A stretch of DNA of 25,321 nt, from the NCBI GenBank assembly GCA_023404805.1, contig JAEYAL010000129.1, positions 1-25,321 on the forward strand, read 5' to 3'. The position numbers and the translations under genes are program-made. The notes below the pieces were generated by a model. The model had not been told where the DNA came from and searched no databases. It was given only the letters and a program-made list of their open reading frames with translations. This document shows positions 1 to 7,551 of the stretch, in pieces; within the stretch, counting starts at the first letter, position 1; every line of letters begins with the position of its first letter. Source of the DNA: Actinomycetes bacterium. Its GTDB lineage: Bacteria > Actinomycetota > Thermoleophilia > Solirubrobacterales > Solirubrobacteraceae.

Positions 1-2
1 CG

Positions 3-1928
3 CGGCAGCCGCGGCTCCTGGCCGCCCGCCCGGCGCTGATCTCAGGCGCCGATGCGGTGCTCGCGGGCCGCGCGGCCGGCGGCGTGGTGTCGCGCGGCGC
101 CTCTCAGCTGCACCGCGTGCTGGTCTCGGGCGGCGAGCCGAGCCTCGTGCTCGACCTCGCCGACCTCTCGGTGCTCGTGCGTGCTTATCTGAGTGCCACC
201 GGGAACGAGCTCGCCGCGCCGGTCCGGCGCCCCGCCGAGGAGCTCACGACGCAGGTCGAGAGCAGCGAGCGCGCGGTCCAGGCGATCAAGGCGGCGCGCA
301 GCGTCGGCACGCTCGCGCTCGTCAGCCCGCTGGTCGCGCTGCTCTGCTTTGCCGGCGCGCTGTGGCTCACGCCCGACCGCCGCGCCACCCTGCTGCGCCT
401 CGGCTCCGGCCTCATGCTGCTCGCCGCGGTCCTGGCGGCGGCGTTCGTCGTCGTCCGCGAGCTGGTGCTGCACGGCAGCGCCGGCGCCGACGCGGGCGCC
501 CTCTACGCAGCGGTGTTCGACGCGTTCCTCGGCGGCATCGGCGTGTGGCTGCTCGTCGTCGGCGCGGCCGGGGCGCTGCTCGCGGCGGCGGCCGCGACGA
601 TGCTCGGGCCGATCGATGCGCCCGCGCTGCCGCGAGCGCTGTGGGTCCGCGTCAGCCGCGAGCCGGCGGGCACTGGCTGGCGGGTCACCCGTGACGCGGG
701 GCTGCTCGCGCTCGGCGTCGTCATCGTCGCATGGCCGGCCGCCGCGCTCACGCTGGCAGCGAGCCTCGGCGGCGGCTACGTCGCGGTCCTCGGACTCGTC
801 GGCCTGATCAGCCGGGTGCTCGGTCCGAGCGCTCAGGGCACGGAGGGCGTCGCGCCCGGTGAGGTCCTGCGCAAGCTGCCGGTCGCGGTGGCTGGCATCG
901 CCCTCGCGATCCCAGTCGCTGCGGCGGCGATCGTCCGCGGGTCAGCCGACACCGGCGCCGCTGCAGCGGTCCTCCGCGGCGACCCGCGCGCCTGCAACGG
1001 CAGCATCGCCCTCTGCGACCGGCGCCTGGATCAGGTCGTGTTCCCGTCGTCGCACAACGCGATGGCCAACGCCGCCGCCGGGTTTCTCAACGCCAACCAC
1101 GCGCTGAGCGTCACCTCGCAGCTCGACATGGGCATCCGCGGCATGCAGATCGACGCGCTCGCCGGCCAGCGCAACAGCCAGGGCGTCGTGCGCACCGACC
1201 TCACCGGCGAGACCGAAGACACCGTCGTCGCCAAGGTCGGGCCGCAGGCGCTCGCCGCCGCCCAGCGGCTCGCGGGCCGCATCGCGTTCGGGCCGATCGA
1301 GGGCGACACCGACCTGTACCTCTGCCACGTCCTCTGCGAACTCGGCGCCACCCGGGCCGTCGACGAGTTCCGCGTGATCCGCAGCTGGCTCGACCGGCAC
1401 CCGCGCGAGGTGCTCATCCTGTTCATCCAAGACGAGGCCAGCCGCGAGATGATCACAGGCGCGCTCGAGGACGGCGGCCTCGGCGGCGACATCGCAGCGA
1501 CGCTGAAACTCGGCGATCCGCTGCCGACCCTCGGCGAGCTGATCCGCTCGGGCAAACGGGTCGCGATCTTCGCCGAGCGCGAAGCGGGCCCGGCGCCGTG
1601 GTACCTCGACGGCTTCCGGTTCTTCCAGGAGACGCCGTTCTCCAACACCACGCTCGACATGCTCACCGCGCGCGACACCTGCCAGCCCAACCGCGGCCCG
1701 GCGACCGCCCCGCTGTTCCAGCTCAACCACTGGGTCGAGAGCTACCCGCCGAACCCGGTCCGCGCCGACACCGCCAACGCCCCGTCGTTCATCACCGGCC
1801 GCGCCCGGCAGTGCATGCGCGAGCGCCATCGCGTGCCGAACGTGCTGGCGGTCGACTTCGCCGAGCGCGGCGACATCGTCGGGGCCGCCCGCACGCTCAA
1901 CGCCGAGCTGATCGCCGACGACAAGTAG
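3..1928 (+). CDS. Membrane-anchored PI-PLC-like phosphodiesterase (5' truncated by the window)
   Basis: The frame is open from the left edge, so the true start probably lies upstream; the first in-window start candidate is GTG at 57. Numbered from that GTG, residues about 87-300 hold four to five hydrophobic segments, and residues about 315-620 form an extracytoplasmic domain resembling the phosphatidylinositol-specific phospholipase C X domain. The two expected catalytic histidines are visible: His333 in SSHNAM and His424 in LCHVLCELG. A MGIRGMQIDAL segment matches the conserved strand that carries the acidic and Arg residues. Members cleave phosphodiester bonds in phosphoinositides or related glycolipids; the substrate here is unknown. 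The gene is convergent with the glutaminase gene and is followed by a GC-rich hairpin. The domain call is good; the enzymatic substrate is not predicted. Confidence 0.8.
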   Translation, partial: RQPRLLAARPALISGADAVLAGRAAGGVVSRGASQLHRVLVSGGEPSLVLDLADLSVLVRAYLSATGNELAAPVRRPAEELTTQVESSERAVQAIKAARSVGTLALVSPLVALLCFAGALWLTPDRRATLLRLGSGLMLLAAVLAAAFVVVRELVLHGSAGADAGALYAAVFDAFLGGIGVWLLVVGAAGALLAAAAATMLGPIDAPALPRALWVRVSREPAGTGWRVTRDAGLLALGVVIVAWPAAALTLAASLGGGYVAVLGLVGLISRVLGPSAQGTEGVAPGEVLRKLPVAVAGIALAIPVAAAAIVRGSADTGAAAAVLRGDPRACNGSIALCDRRLDQVVFPSSHNAMANAAAGFLNANHALSVTSQLDMGIRGMQIDALAGQRNSQGVVRTDLTGETEDTVVAKVGPQALAAAQRLAGRIAFGPIEGDTDLYLCHVLCELGATRAVDEFRVIRSWLDRHPREVLILFIQDEASREMITGALEDGGLGGDIAATLKLGDPLPTLGELIRSGKRVAIFAEREAGPAPWYLDGFRFFQETPFSNTTLDMLTARDTCQPNRGPATAPLFQLNHWVESYPPNPVRADTANAPSFITGRARQCMRERHRVPNVLAVDFAERGDIVGAARTLNAELIADDK

Positions 1929-1933
1929 AGCGA

Positions 1934-1957
1934 GGGGCGCGCGGGGCCGCGCGTCCC
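1934..1957 (+). terminator. Putative terminator hairpin after the PI-PLC-like gene
   Basis: GGGGCGCGC (1934-1942) pairs with GCGCGTCCC (1949-1957) around a 6-nt loop, with one G-U pair. It lies 6 nt after the stop codon, between convergent genes. No T-tract follows, as is common in GC-rich actinobacteria. Confidence 0.5.
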
Positions 1958-2008
1958 ACATGTAGCGGTGCGATCTGGTGCCGGCGCCCGGAAGCCGCCA
2001 GGGCTAGG

Positions 2009-3469
2009 TCAGGCGTCGACGTCGGGGAGCGCCTGGATCCAGGCGAGCGCCTCGCCGAAGTCGCGGAACGCCTCGACGCGGCGGTGGTCCGGGACTTGCG
2101 CGTAGCCGTTCTGGCGCCGGACGATCGCGACGGCGACGCCGTCGGCGAGCAGCGCCTTGACGCGTCCGCGGACCATCTCGTTGGAGAGGTCGCGGAGCTG
2201 GGTGACGCGGTGCAGGTCGATGATCACGCCGGTGATCGGCTGCTCGCCGGTCGAGGCGTCGATCGCGGCTTCGAGGACGGCGAGCGCCTGCTCGGTCGCG
2301 CCGAACTCGATGACGCCCTGCACGCCGAGCACGAGCGTCTGGCCGCGCCGGCCGGCCCGCGGCGGCAGGAGCTCCTGGCGGTAGACGACCGGGGCCGTCT
2401 CGCCGGGGTGGTGCATCAGGTGCAGTTCGAAGCGGTCGGCGATCGTCCGCGCGACGGAGATGCCGCGGACCGAGTTGCCGCGGTCGTCCAGGCGCGGGCT
2501 GAACGTGCCGATGCCGAACGACGCGGGGCCGACGGCGATCAGGCCGCCGGCGACGCCGCTCTTCGCCGGCAAGCCGACCCGCAACAGCCACTCGCCGGAG
2601 TAGTCGTACATGCCGCAGGTCGCCATCACGGCCTGCGTCCGGACGGTGACCTCCTCGTCGACGACGTGCACGCCGGTGACGGGGTTGACGCCGCCGTTGG
2701 CGAGGGTCGCGGCCATGACGGCGAGGTCGGTCGCCGTGACGGAGATCGCGCACTGCTGGCAGTAGACCGACAGCACCTCCTCGACAGGCTCCCGCAGCGA
2801 CCCGGCACCCTGCATCAGGTAGAGCAGCGCGCGGTTGCGGCTCGCGGTGTCGAGCTCGGACTGAGCGACGTCCTGGTCGACCTCGAGGCGGCGGCCGGCG
2901 AAGGCGGAGAGGCAAGCGATGATCCGCTCCAGGCGCTCTTCCGGGTACTGCGCGCGCACGAGCGACGTCGTGAGCATCGCCCCCGCGTTGACCATCGGGT
3001 TCGGCGGGCGGCCCGTGCCGGCTTCGAGCTTGATCGCGTTGAACGCCTCGCCGCTGGGCTCGACCCCGACCCGGTCCAGGACCGCCTCCATCCCGTGGTC
3101 GCTGACCGCGAGCGCGTAGACGAACGCCTTGGAGATCGACTGGATCGTGAACGGCTGCTCGCAGTCGCCGACGGCGTACTTGCGGCCGCTCATGCTCACG
3201 AGCGCGATCCCGAACGGGTCGGGGTCCGCGCTGGCGAGCTGCGGGACGTAGTCGGCGACGGCGCCGTCGCGGTTGGGCCGGATGTGGTCGAGAACCGCCC
3301 TGAGGCCGGTCGTCACCGGATCGCGGCGCGCCTCGGGTTCGGCGGCGTCGACCGCGGTGGAGGGGTCCTCGGCGGCGCCAGCCGCGGTAGAGGAGTCCTC
3401 GGCGGCGCCAGCCGCGGTGGCAGGACGGTCCGCGGCCGCTCCGGTGTCGTCGGCGGTGGGGCTGCTCAT
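2009..3469 (-). CDS. glsA: Glutaminase A with C-terminal STAS domain
   Basis: 486 aa. It hydrolyses L-glutamine to glutamate and ammonia in the cytoplasm. Residues about 45-345 are the serine beta-lactamase-like glutaminase fold, with the S-x-x-K nucleophile motif in QSISKAF, the NPMVNAGAM segment and the GDCEQPF region of the family. Residues about 365-470 form a STAS domain (VIIDLHRVTQL...LSNEMVRG), a fusion known in bacterial GlsA proteins. The first 45 residues are a low-complexity Ala/Glu/Asp/Ser stretch encoded by a short tandem repeat. I chose ATG at 3469 because it overlaps the TGA of the upstream TRIC gene as ATGA, suggesting translational coupling; a GTG at 3487 in the same frame is the alternative. 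Family assignment is firm. Why a channel-like protein and a glutaminase are coupled is not evident; acid or osmotic stress is a guess. Confidence 0.93.
   Translation of the reverse strand: MSSPTADDTGAAADRPATAAGAAEDSSTAAGAAEDPSTAVDAAEPEARRDPVTTGLRAVLDHIRPNRDGAVADYVPQLASADPDPFGIALVSMSGRKYAVGDCEQPFTIQSISKAFVYALAVSDHGMEAVLDRVGVEPSGEAFNAIKLEAGTGRPPNPMVNAGAMLTTSLVRAQYPEERLERIIACLSAFAGRRLEVDQDVAQSELDTASRNRALLYLMQGAGSLREPVEEVLSVYCQQCAISVTATDLAVMAATLANGGVNPVTGVHVVDEEVTVRTQAVMATCGMYDYSGEWLLRVGLPAKSGVAGGLIAVGPASFGIGTFSPRLDDRGNSVRGISVARTIADRFELHLMHHPGETAPVVYRQELLPPRAGRRGQTLVLGVQGVIEFGATEQALAVLEAAIDASTGEQPITGVIIDLHRVTQLRDLSNEMVRGRVKALLADGVAVAIVRRQNGYAQVPDHRRVEAFRDFGEALAWIQALPDVDA
3366..3425. repeat. Tandem 30-bp repeat in the glsA N-terminal region
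   Basis: Two 30-bp units (3366-3395 and 3396-3425) share an identical first 23 bp. A more diverged unit precedes them at about 3338-3365. They encode 10-residue TAAGAAED-type units of the disordered GlsA N-terminus, so copy number can change without a frameshift. Confidence 0.75.
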
Positions 3470-4218
3470 CGGCGCCCAGTCTGCCACCGGCGGCGGGGGC
3501 GCGCCAGCGGCCTGCGGCGAGGTGAGCGTCCTTTCGTGGTCGCTATGGCGACCATTAAAGGACGCTCACCTGGGGCGGGCCCGCGCGGACGGCGGGGCGC
3601 GGGCGCTTTGAGGTCCCACTGGAGCGCGGCGAGGCGCAGGATGAATCCGGCCGCGATTCCGGCGATCGCCGGGTACGGGCGCGCGACCCCGGCCTCGAGC
3701 AGGGCGATGAACAAGCCTGCGCCGGCGAGCGCCGCGATGCCGTTGAGCTCGCCGCGGCGGAACACCTCAGGTTGGCTCGCGGTGAGCACGTCGCGCATGA
3801 GCAGCCCGCCGATGCCGCCGATCACGCCGAGCAGCAGGCAGGCGAGGATCGTGAAGCCGGCGTCGTGCGCGCGGTCGGCCGCGACGACGGAGAACGCGCC
3901 GATCGCGACGGCGTCGAACACGCGGATGACGGTCTTGCTGCGCGGCCCCAGTTCTCCCGGGAGGACCGCGATGACGAGCGCGACGGCGAGCACGAGCGGC
4001 AGGTACAGCTCCTCGGTGAACGCCGCCGGGACGCCCGCGTTGATGAGGACGTCGCGCAGGAGACCGCCGCCAAGCGCTCCGGCGAAGGCCAGCGCGGTAA
4101 GGCCGAAGATGTCGTATTCCTCGCGGCGCTTGGCGTCGAGCGCGCCGCCCGCAGCGCCGGCCAGGATGCCCATCCCCTCGACGACCGAGAACGCGTACGT
4201 GAGGTCGACCTCGGCCAC
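3466..4218 (-). CDS. TRIC / UPF0126 family membrane channel protein
   Basis: 250 aa. Seven hydrophobic helices arranged as two similar halves, each with the glycine-rich GG-x-x-RD signature: GGGLLRDVL near residue 50 and GGLLMRDVL near residue 140. This is the prokaryotic TRIC (YicG/YadS, UPF0126) family of trimeric cation-permeable channels in the cytoplasmic membrane. Family members are usually about 205-220 aa. The extra C-terminal tail (about residues 215-250, very Arg/Pro-rich) is partly encoded by a palindromic element at 3524-3567 and looks acquired. The start is GTG at 4218, preceded by TAGCCT and a 6-nt gap, suggesting a leaderless mRNA. The stop overlaps the glsA start by 4 bp. Transported ion and physiological role cannot be read from the sequence. 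Confidence 0.85.
   Translation of the reverse strand: MAEVDLTYAFSVVEGMGILAGAAGGALDAKRREEYDIFGLTALAFAGALGGGLLRDVLINAGVPAAFTEELYLPLVLAVALVIAVLPGELGPRSKTVIRVFDAVAIGAFSVVAADRAHDAGFTILACLLLGVIGGIGGLLMRDVLTASQPEVFRRGELNGIAALAGAGLFIALLEAGVARPYPAIAGIAAGFILRLAALQWDLKAPAPRRPRGPAPGERPLMVAIATTKGRSPRRRPLARPRRRWQTGRR
3524..3567 (-). repeat. Coding palindromic element, copy A (in TRIC gene tail)
   Basis: A perfect 15-bp outer stem (3520-3534 with 3557-3571) encloses an inner 7-bp stem, TGGTCGC (3537-3543) with GCGACCA (3548-3554), and a TATG loop. The core has the same length and landmarks as the copies at 7181-7224 and 8551-8594: GASCGTCCTTY, then GCTAT at offset 18, then RRGGACGSTC at offset 33. On the minus strand it is translated as ERPLMVAIATTKGRS at the end of the TRIC protein. 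Confidence 0.8.
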
Positions 4219-4224
4219 AGACCG

Positions 4225-4230
4225 AGGCTA
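4225..4230 (-). promoter_or_regulatory. -10-like box of the TRIC-glsA operon
   Basis: TAGCCT on the minus strand ends 6 nt before the GTG start at 4218. That spacing would place the transcription start at or next to the start codon. I see no clear -35 box. Confidence 0.5.
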
Positions 4231-4248
4231 GCCCCGCCCGCGGGCGGC

Positions 4249-4359
4249 CCCTAGGTTGCAGGTTTGCGCCACTGCGGTGGTTATGCGCAACCCAGCCGAC
4301 GGTCCAAGCCGGCCCTAGGTTGCAGGTTTGCGCCACTGCGGTGGTTATGCGCAACCCAG
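4249..4359. repeat. Tandem 47-bp imperfect-palindrome repeat, two identical copies
   Basis: Copies at 4249-4295 and 4313-4359 are identical over 47 bp and separated by 17 bp. Each can fold on the minus strand: TTGCG pairs with CGCAA and CCAC with GTGG, with a CATAA bulge on one side. The pair fills most of the intergenic gap upstream of the TRIC gene. It resembles REP-type intergenic palindromes. Two copies are too few, and the gap too short, for a CRISPR array. Confidence 0.85.
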
Positions 4360-4390
4360 GCTGGCCGGTGCAGGGTCCTCGCCGCGAGGA

Positions 4391-4639
4391 TCAGAGATGC
4401 GGCGGGACGACCTGCACCGGCGGCTGGGTGCCGTGCGGCGCGTGGCCGCCGTGCATCGTGTGGTGGCGCTCCCGGTAGAGCACGAGCATGCAGACGACGT
4501 AGGCGATGAGGCCGGCCGCCACGCCGTACAGGGCTGCCGCCCCTTCCTCGCTCGTGTAGAGCATGAGCTCGCCGGTGAACCCGATCACGAAGACCGAGAC
4601 CGCGATGACCCAGGGGTGATGCCACAACGTCTCACGCAT
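4391..4639 (-). CDS. Small two-helix membrane protein, function unknown
   Basis: 82 aa. Two hydrophobic segments (about residues 10-28 and 35-55) are followed by a hydrophilic tail with six histidines in RERHHTMHGGHAPHG. The His-rich tail could bind metal, but nothing else supports that. It starts with ATG at 4639. Upstream, GTGACA and CACGTT separated by 17 nt form a good promoter whose -10 box ends 6 nt before the ATG. I do not recognise the family. It lies alone between the tandem repeat and the VOC gene, both neighbours being on the same strand. Confidence 0.65.
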   Translation of the reverse strand: MRETLWHHPWVIAVSVFVIGFTGELMLYTSEEGAAALYGVAAGLIAYVVCMLVLYRERHHTMHGGHAPHGTQPPVQVVPPHL

Positions 4640-4645
4640 ACGTCC

Positions 4646-4674
4646 AACGTGCCGCGCTGTGTGATCGCTGTCAC
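4646..4674 (-). promoter_or_regulatory. Promoter of the small membrane protein gene
   Basis: On the minus strand, GTGACA (4669-4674), a 17-nt spacer and CACGTT (4646-4651), then 6 nt to the ATG at 4639. This predicts an mRNA with almost no leader. Confidence 0.55.
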
Positions 4675-4792
4675 GCCCACTTGGGGGGACGCGGACGACC
4701 GTTCGAGGCGCGTTCGGGCGCTCGGCGGCGCGCGCCGCAACGCCGCCCGGGATCCGCCCGCCTATCCCGCAGATCCGGTCCGAGACGCGCGC

Positions 4793-5236
4793 TCAGGCGT
4801 CGGTGCCGACCGGCTCGGCGGGAGCCTCGCCGGCGGCGACGGCCGGGTCCATCCACACGGCCGACCACGGGTGGCCATCGAGGTCGTAGAAGCCGCGGCC
4901 GTACATGTAGCCGTAATCCTCGTCCTCGCCCACCGGCTCGCCTCCCGCGGCGATCACGGCCTCGATGACGGCATCGACGTCGTCGCGGCTCTCGGCCGAG
5001 AACGCCAGCAGGTGCGCATTCGCCGCGCGCGGATCGGCGATCTGCTCGCTTGCCGCGAGGCTCGCGAACTTCGGCTTCTCGGCGAACATGATGTAGGCCT
5101 GGTCGTTCACGCAGAGGCAGATCGTCTGCTCGTCGGCGAACTGGTCGTTGAACCGGAAGCCGAGCGCCGTGAAGAACGCATGCGTCTTCTTCACGTCGGC
5201 GACGGGCAGGCTGACGAAGATCATTCGGTCGGACAT
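4793..5236 (-). CDS. VOC-family (glyoxalase/bleomycin-resistance-like) protein
   Basis: 147 aa. A single vicinal-oxygen-chelate domain with paired beta-alpha-beta-beta-beta modules. The N-terminal IFVSLPVADVKKTHAFFTALG and the C-terminal GYMYGRGFYDLDGHPW followed by VWMDP are characteristic of the glyoxalase-like subgroup often annotated as lactoylglutathione-lyase-like. Substrate and metal dependence are not predictable. I chose ATG at 5236 because the domain starts there and a purine-rich AGAGAG lies 6 nt upstream; an in-frame ATG at 5263 would add nine unconserved residues. The last 15 residues are a low-complexity tail. Confidence 0.85.
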   Translation of the reverse strand: MSDRMIFVSLPVADVKKTHAFFTALGFRFNDQFADEQTICLCVNDQAYIMFAEKPKFASLAASEQIADPRAANAHLLAFSAESRDDVDAVIEAVIAAGGEPVGEDEDYGYMYGRGFYDLDGHPWSAVWMDPAVAAGEAPAEPVGTDA

Positions 5237-5263
5237 CGGAGGCTCTCTCTCTCGTGGTGGCAT

Positions 5264-5280
5264 GCCCCGGTACTCGGGGC
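5264..5280. other. Small hairpin upstream of the VOC gene
   Basis: GCCCCG (5264-5269) and CGGGGC (5275-5280) form a 6-bp stem with a 5-nt loop. It lies between the small membrane gene and the VOC gene on the same strand, so it could be a weak terminator of the former or part of the leader of the latter. Confidence 0.3.
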
Positions 5281-5321
5281 TTCTGGAGAGGTAGACGCCA
5301 GCGCCGCCGAAAACTCATCGG

Positions 5322-5537
5322 TCACGTGTCGTCGGGCCCGTCGACGTCGGCACGGCGCTCGTCGTCGCGCTCCTGCCGGAGCCGCAGCCCCTGGCCGAAG
5401 AACGCCCCGAGCCCGACGCAGCCGCCGAAGATCAGCGACCCGATCAGATCCCCGCTGTAGACCACCGCCGCGAACACCGCTCCGAGCGCCGCCGCGATCA
5501 GCGAGATCGCGAGCGGAGAGTCCCAGAGCGAGCGCAT
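5322..5537 (-). CDS. Small two-helix membrane protein, function unknown
   Basis: 71 aa. Two hydrophobic segments (about residues 8-27 and 32-50, the second glycine-rich) are followed by a charged tail, LRLRQERDDERRADVDG. No family recognised. It starts with ATG at 5537, with TAGCGT ending 8 nt upstream. It lies 97 bp downstream of lpdA on the same strand and could also receive read-through from the pyruvate dehydrogenase operon. Confidence 0.65.
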   Translation of the reverse strand: MRSLWDSPLAISLIAAALGAVFAAVVYSGDLIGSLIFGGCVGLGAFFGQGLRLRQERDDERRADVDGPDDT

Positions 5538-5545
5538 CGGGCGGG

Positions 5546-5551
5546 ACGCTA
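5546..5551 (-). promoter_or_regulatory. -10-like box before the 71-aa membrane protein gene
   Basis: TAGCGT on the minus strand ends 8 nt before the ATG at 5537, consistent with leaderless transcription. No strong -35 box seen. Confidence 0.45.
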
Positions 5552-5634
5552 CCCGGCGCGGCCGCCTCGAACCAAACGCCGCTACTCAGGCCTAACCCGG
5601 CAAACCGGCTGGCGCCGTCGGGCTGCCCCGCCCC

Positions 5635-7551
5635 TCAGCCGCGTTTGCGCTTGGGCGGCAGGTCGGTGACCGTGCCCTCGGCGACTTCGGCGGCGAGCAT
5701 GATCGACTCGCTGAGGGTCGGGTGGGCGTGGATGGTGAGGGCGAGATCGCCGACGTCGGCGCCCATCTCGAGCGCGAAGCCAGGTTCGGCGATGAGCTCG
5801 CCGGCGTTCGGGCCGACGATGCCGGCGCCGAGGATCTGGCGGGTCTTGGGGTCGATGAGGAGCTTGGTCTTACCCGCGCCGCCGCCGACGGTGAGCGCGC
5901 GCGCCGAGGCGACCCACGGGAAGGCGGCGACCTCGTAGTCGGTGCCGTCGGCCTTGGCCTGCGTTTCGGTGAGACCGACCCACGCGACCTCCGGGTCGGT
6001 GTACGCGACCGACGGAATGCCGCGTGCGTCAAAGGCGACGTGGGGCGAAGGACGGTGACCTGCCCGGTCGTCGGGCCAGTCGAGAACGCCTGCGGCGAGC
6101 TGTTGTCCGGCAATGACTTCGGCAGCCAGGTGCGCCTCGTGCGACGCCTTGTGGGCCAGCATCGGCTGCCCGACGATGTCGCCGATCGCGAAGATGTGCG
6201 GGACGTTGGTGCGCAGCTGCGCGTCGACCGGGATGAAGCCGCGCTCGCTCACGTTGACGCCCGCCGCACCCGCGCCGATCGTGCCCCCGTTCGGCGTCCG
6301 GCCCACGGCCACGAGCACCGCGTCGTACACGCCGGCCTCTGGGACCTTGCCGCCGTCAGAGCCTGCCGCAAAGGTCACGTGCAGCCCGTCGTCCTGCGCC
6401 TCGACCGACTCGACCTTCACGCCCAGATGGATCGCCTCGTAGCGCCCCTCGATGCGCTTGGCGAGCGGGCGCACGAGGTCTTTGTCGGCACCCGGGATCA
6501 GCTGATCCAGCAGCTCGACAACCGTGACCTTCGACCCGAGCGCGTCGTAGACCGTCGCCATCTCCAAGCCGATGATCCCGCCGCCGATCACCAGCAGCCG
6601 CTCGGGGATCTGCCGCAGCTCCAGGGCGCCCGTTGAGTCCCACACGCGCGGGTCGTCGGCTGGGATGCCCGGCAGCGCGACGGCCTGCGAGCCGGCGGCG
6701 ATGATCGCGTGGTCGAACGAGACGACGGTCTTCTTGCCGTCGCCGCCCGTGACCTCGAGGTGGTGCGGGCTCGTGAACGTGCCGACGCCGGTGACGACCT
6801 CGACCTTGCGCGTCTTCGCCATCCCGGCGACGCCCTTCGTGAGCTGTCCGACGACGGCTTCTTTGTGGGCCCGCAGCGCATCCAAGTCGATCTTGGGCTC
6901 GCCGAACTCGACGCCCTGCTCGCCGAACTCGGCCGCTTCCGCGATCACCTTGGCCGCATGCAGCAGCGCCTTGCTCGGGATGCAGCCCACGTTGAGGCAC
7001 ACGCCACCGAGCGTCTCGTACCGCTCGACGAGGACGGTCTCGAGCCCGAGGTCGGCCGCGCGGAACGCCGCGGAGTACCCGCCCGGACCTGAGCCCAGCA
7101 CGACGACCTGCGCATGGACGTCGCCGCGCTCAAAGTCCGCTGCCGGAGCCGGAGCCGCTTCGGGCGCCTGCTCCGCGGTCGACCGTCCTTCCTCTGTTGC
7201 TATAGCCCCAGAGGACGGACGGTCGGCGCCACGGTCAGTCGGCCTGGGCGCCGTGTCGGGCTCGGCACCCGCGTCGCCGGGTGCGCCGTCGGCGGATGCG
7301 CCCTCCCCGCCGTCCGTCTCGATCACCGCGATGAGCGTCCCCTCGGACACCTTGTCGCCGACGGCGACCTTGATCTCCTTGACCACGCCAGCCACCGTCG
7401 ACGGCACCTCGAACGTGGCCTTGTCGGACTCGATCTCGACGAGCCCCTGCTCGACCTCGACGGTCTCACCGACGGCGACGAGCACCTCGATGATGGGGAT
7501 GTCGGAGAAGTCCCCGATGTCGGGAACGGAGACCTGGGTCGTCGTACTCAC
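5635..7551 (-). CDS. lpdA: Dihydrolipoyl dehydrogenase (E3) with N-terminal lipoyl domain
   Basis: 638 aa, against about 470 for a plain E3. It reoxidises dihydrolipoyl groups of the pyruvate dehydrogenase complex, using FAD and NAD+. Residues 1-80 are a lipoyl domain with the acceptor Lys44 in ESDKA. Next is an Ala/Pro-rich linker that includes a palindromic-element peptide (about residues 110-124). From about 150 on comes the flavoprotein disulfide reductase: FAD-binding GSGPGGYSAA, redox pair in GGVCLNVGCIPSK, NAD-binding VIGGGIIGLE, second FAD motif AIGDIVGQP and the catalytic HAHPTLSE. A loop before FDARGIPSVAYTDPE is about 20 residues longer than in E. coli Lpd. The start is GTG at 7551, overlapping the aceF stop by 4 bp (GTGA). 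Lipoyl-E3 fusions are known, for example Neisseria P64k. Confidence 0.95.
   Translation of the reverse strand: MSTTTQVSVPDIGDFSDIPIIEVLVAVGETVEVEQGLVEIESDKATFEVPSTVAGVVKEIKVAVGDKVSEGTLIAVIETDGGEGASADGAPGDAGAEPDTAPRPTDRGADRPSSGAIATEEGRSTAEQAPEAAPAPAADFERGDVHAQVVVLGSGPGGYSAAFRAADLGLETVLVERYETLGGVCLNVGCIPSKALLHAAKVIAEAAEFGEQGVEFGEPKIDLDALRAHKEAVVGQLTKGVAGMAKTRKVEVVTGVGTFTSPHHLEVTGGDGKKTVVSFDHAIIAAGSQAVALPGIPADDPRVWDSTGALELRQIPERLLVIGGGIIGLEMATVYDALGSKVTVVELLDQLIPGADKDLVRPLAKRIEGRYEAIHLGVKVESVEAQDDGLHVTFAAGSDGGKVPEAGVYDAVLVAVGRTPNGGTIGAGAAGVNVSERGFIPVDAQLRTNVPHIFAIGDIVGQPMLAHKASHEAHLAAEVIAGQQLAAGVLDWPDDRAGHRPSPHVAFDARGIPSVAYTDPEVAWVGLTETQAKADGTDYEVAAFPWVASARALTVGGGAGKTKLLIDPKTRQILGAGIVGPNAGELIAEPGFALEMGADVGDLALTIHAHPTLSESIMLAAEVAEGTVTDLPPKRKRG
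6049..6058 (-). repeat. Possible decayed half copy of the coding palindromic element
   Basis: GAAGGACGGT at 6049-6058 equals ten consecutive bases of the right arm of copy C (8584-8593). It is read in the same frame (as HRPS, compared with DRPS), and it falls inside the extra loop of LpdA. The rest of the palindrome is absent, so this may be chance. Confidence 0.3.
7181..7224 (-). repeat. Coding palindromic element, copy B (in lpdA linker)
   Basis: GACCGTCC (7181-7188) pairs with GGACGGTC (7217-7224). CCTCTG (7191-7196) pairs with CAGAGG (7209-7214). The centre contains GCTATAGC (7199-7206). The minus strand is translated as DRPSSGAIATEEGRS within the LpdA linker. The 52 bp around it (7178-7229) align without gaps to copy C. 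Confidence 0.85.
7397..7536 (-). repeat. Lipoyl-domain duplication, lpdA copy
   Basis: By hand alignment this 140-bp segment matches 8779-8918 in aceF at about 131 positions, including an uninterrupted run of about 49 bp. Both encode the core of a lipoyl domain. The similarity exceeds what protein constraint requires, pointing to recent duplication or gene conversion. Confidence 0.85.

Noticed and set aside
1598..4231. Very long plus-strand open frame opposite glsA and the TRIC gene
   Set aside because: Shadow frame created by high GC. It has low-complexity composition and no domain, while the minus strand carries two well-conserved families.
4249..4359. CRISPR array
   Set aside because: Only two repeats with a 17-bp spacer and no cas genes. 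Better explained as a REP-like pair.
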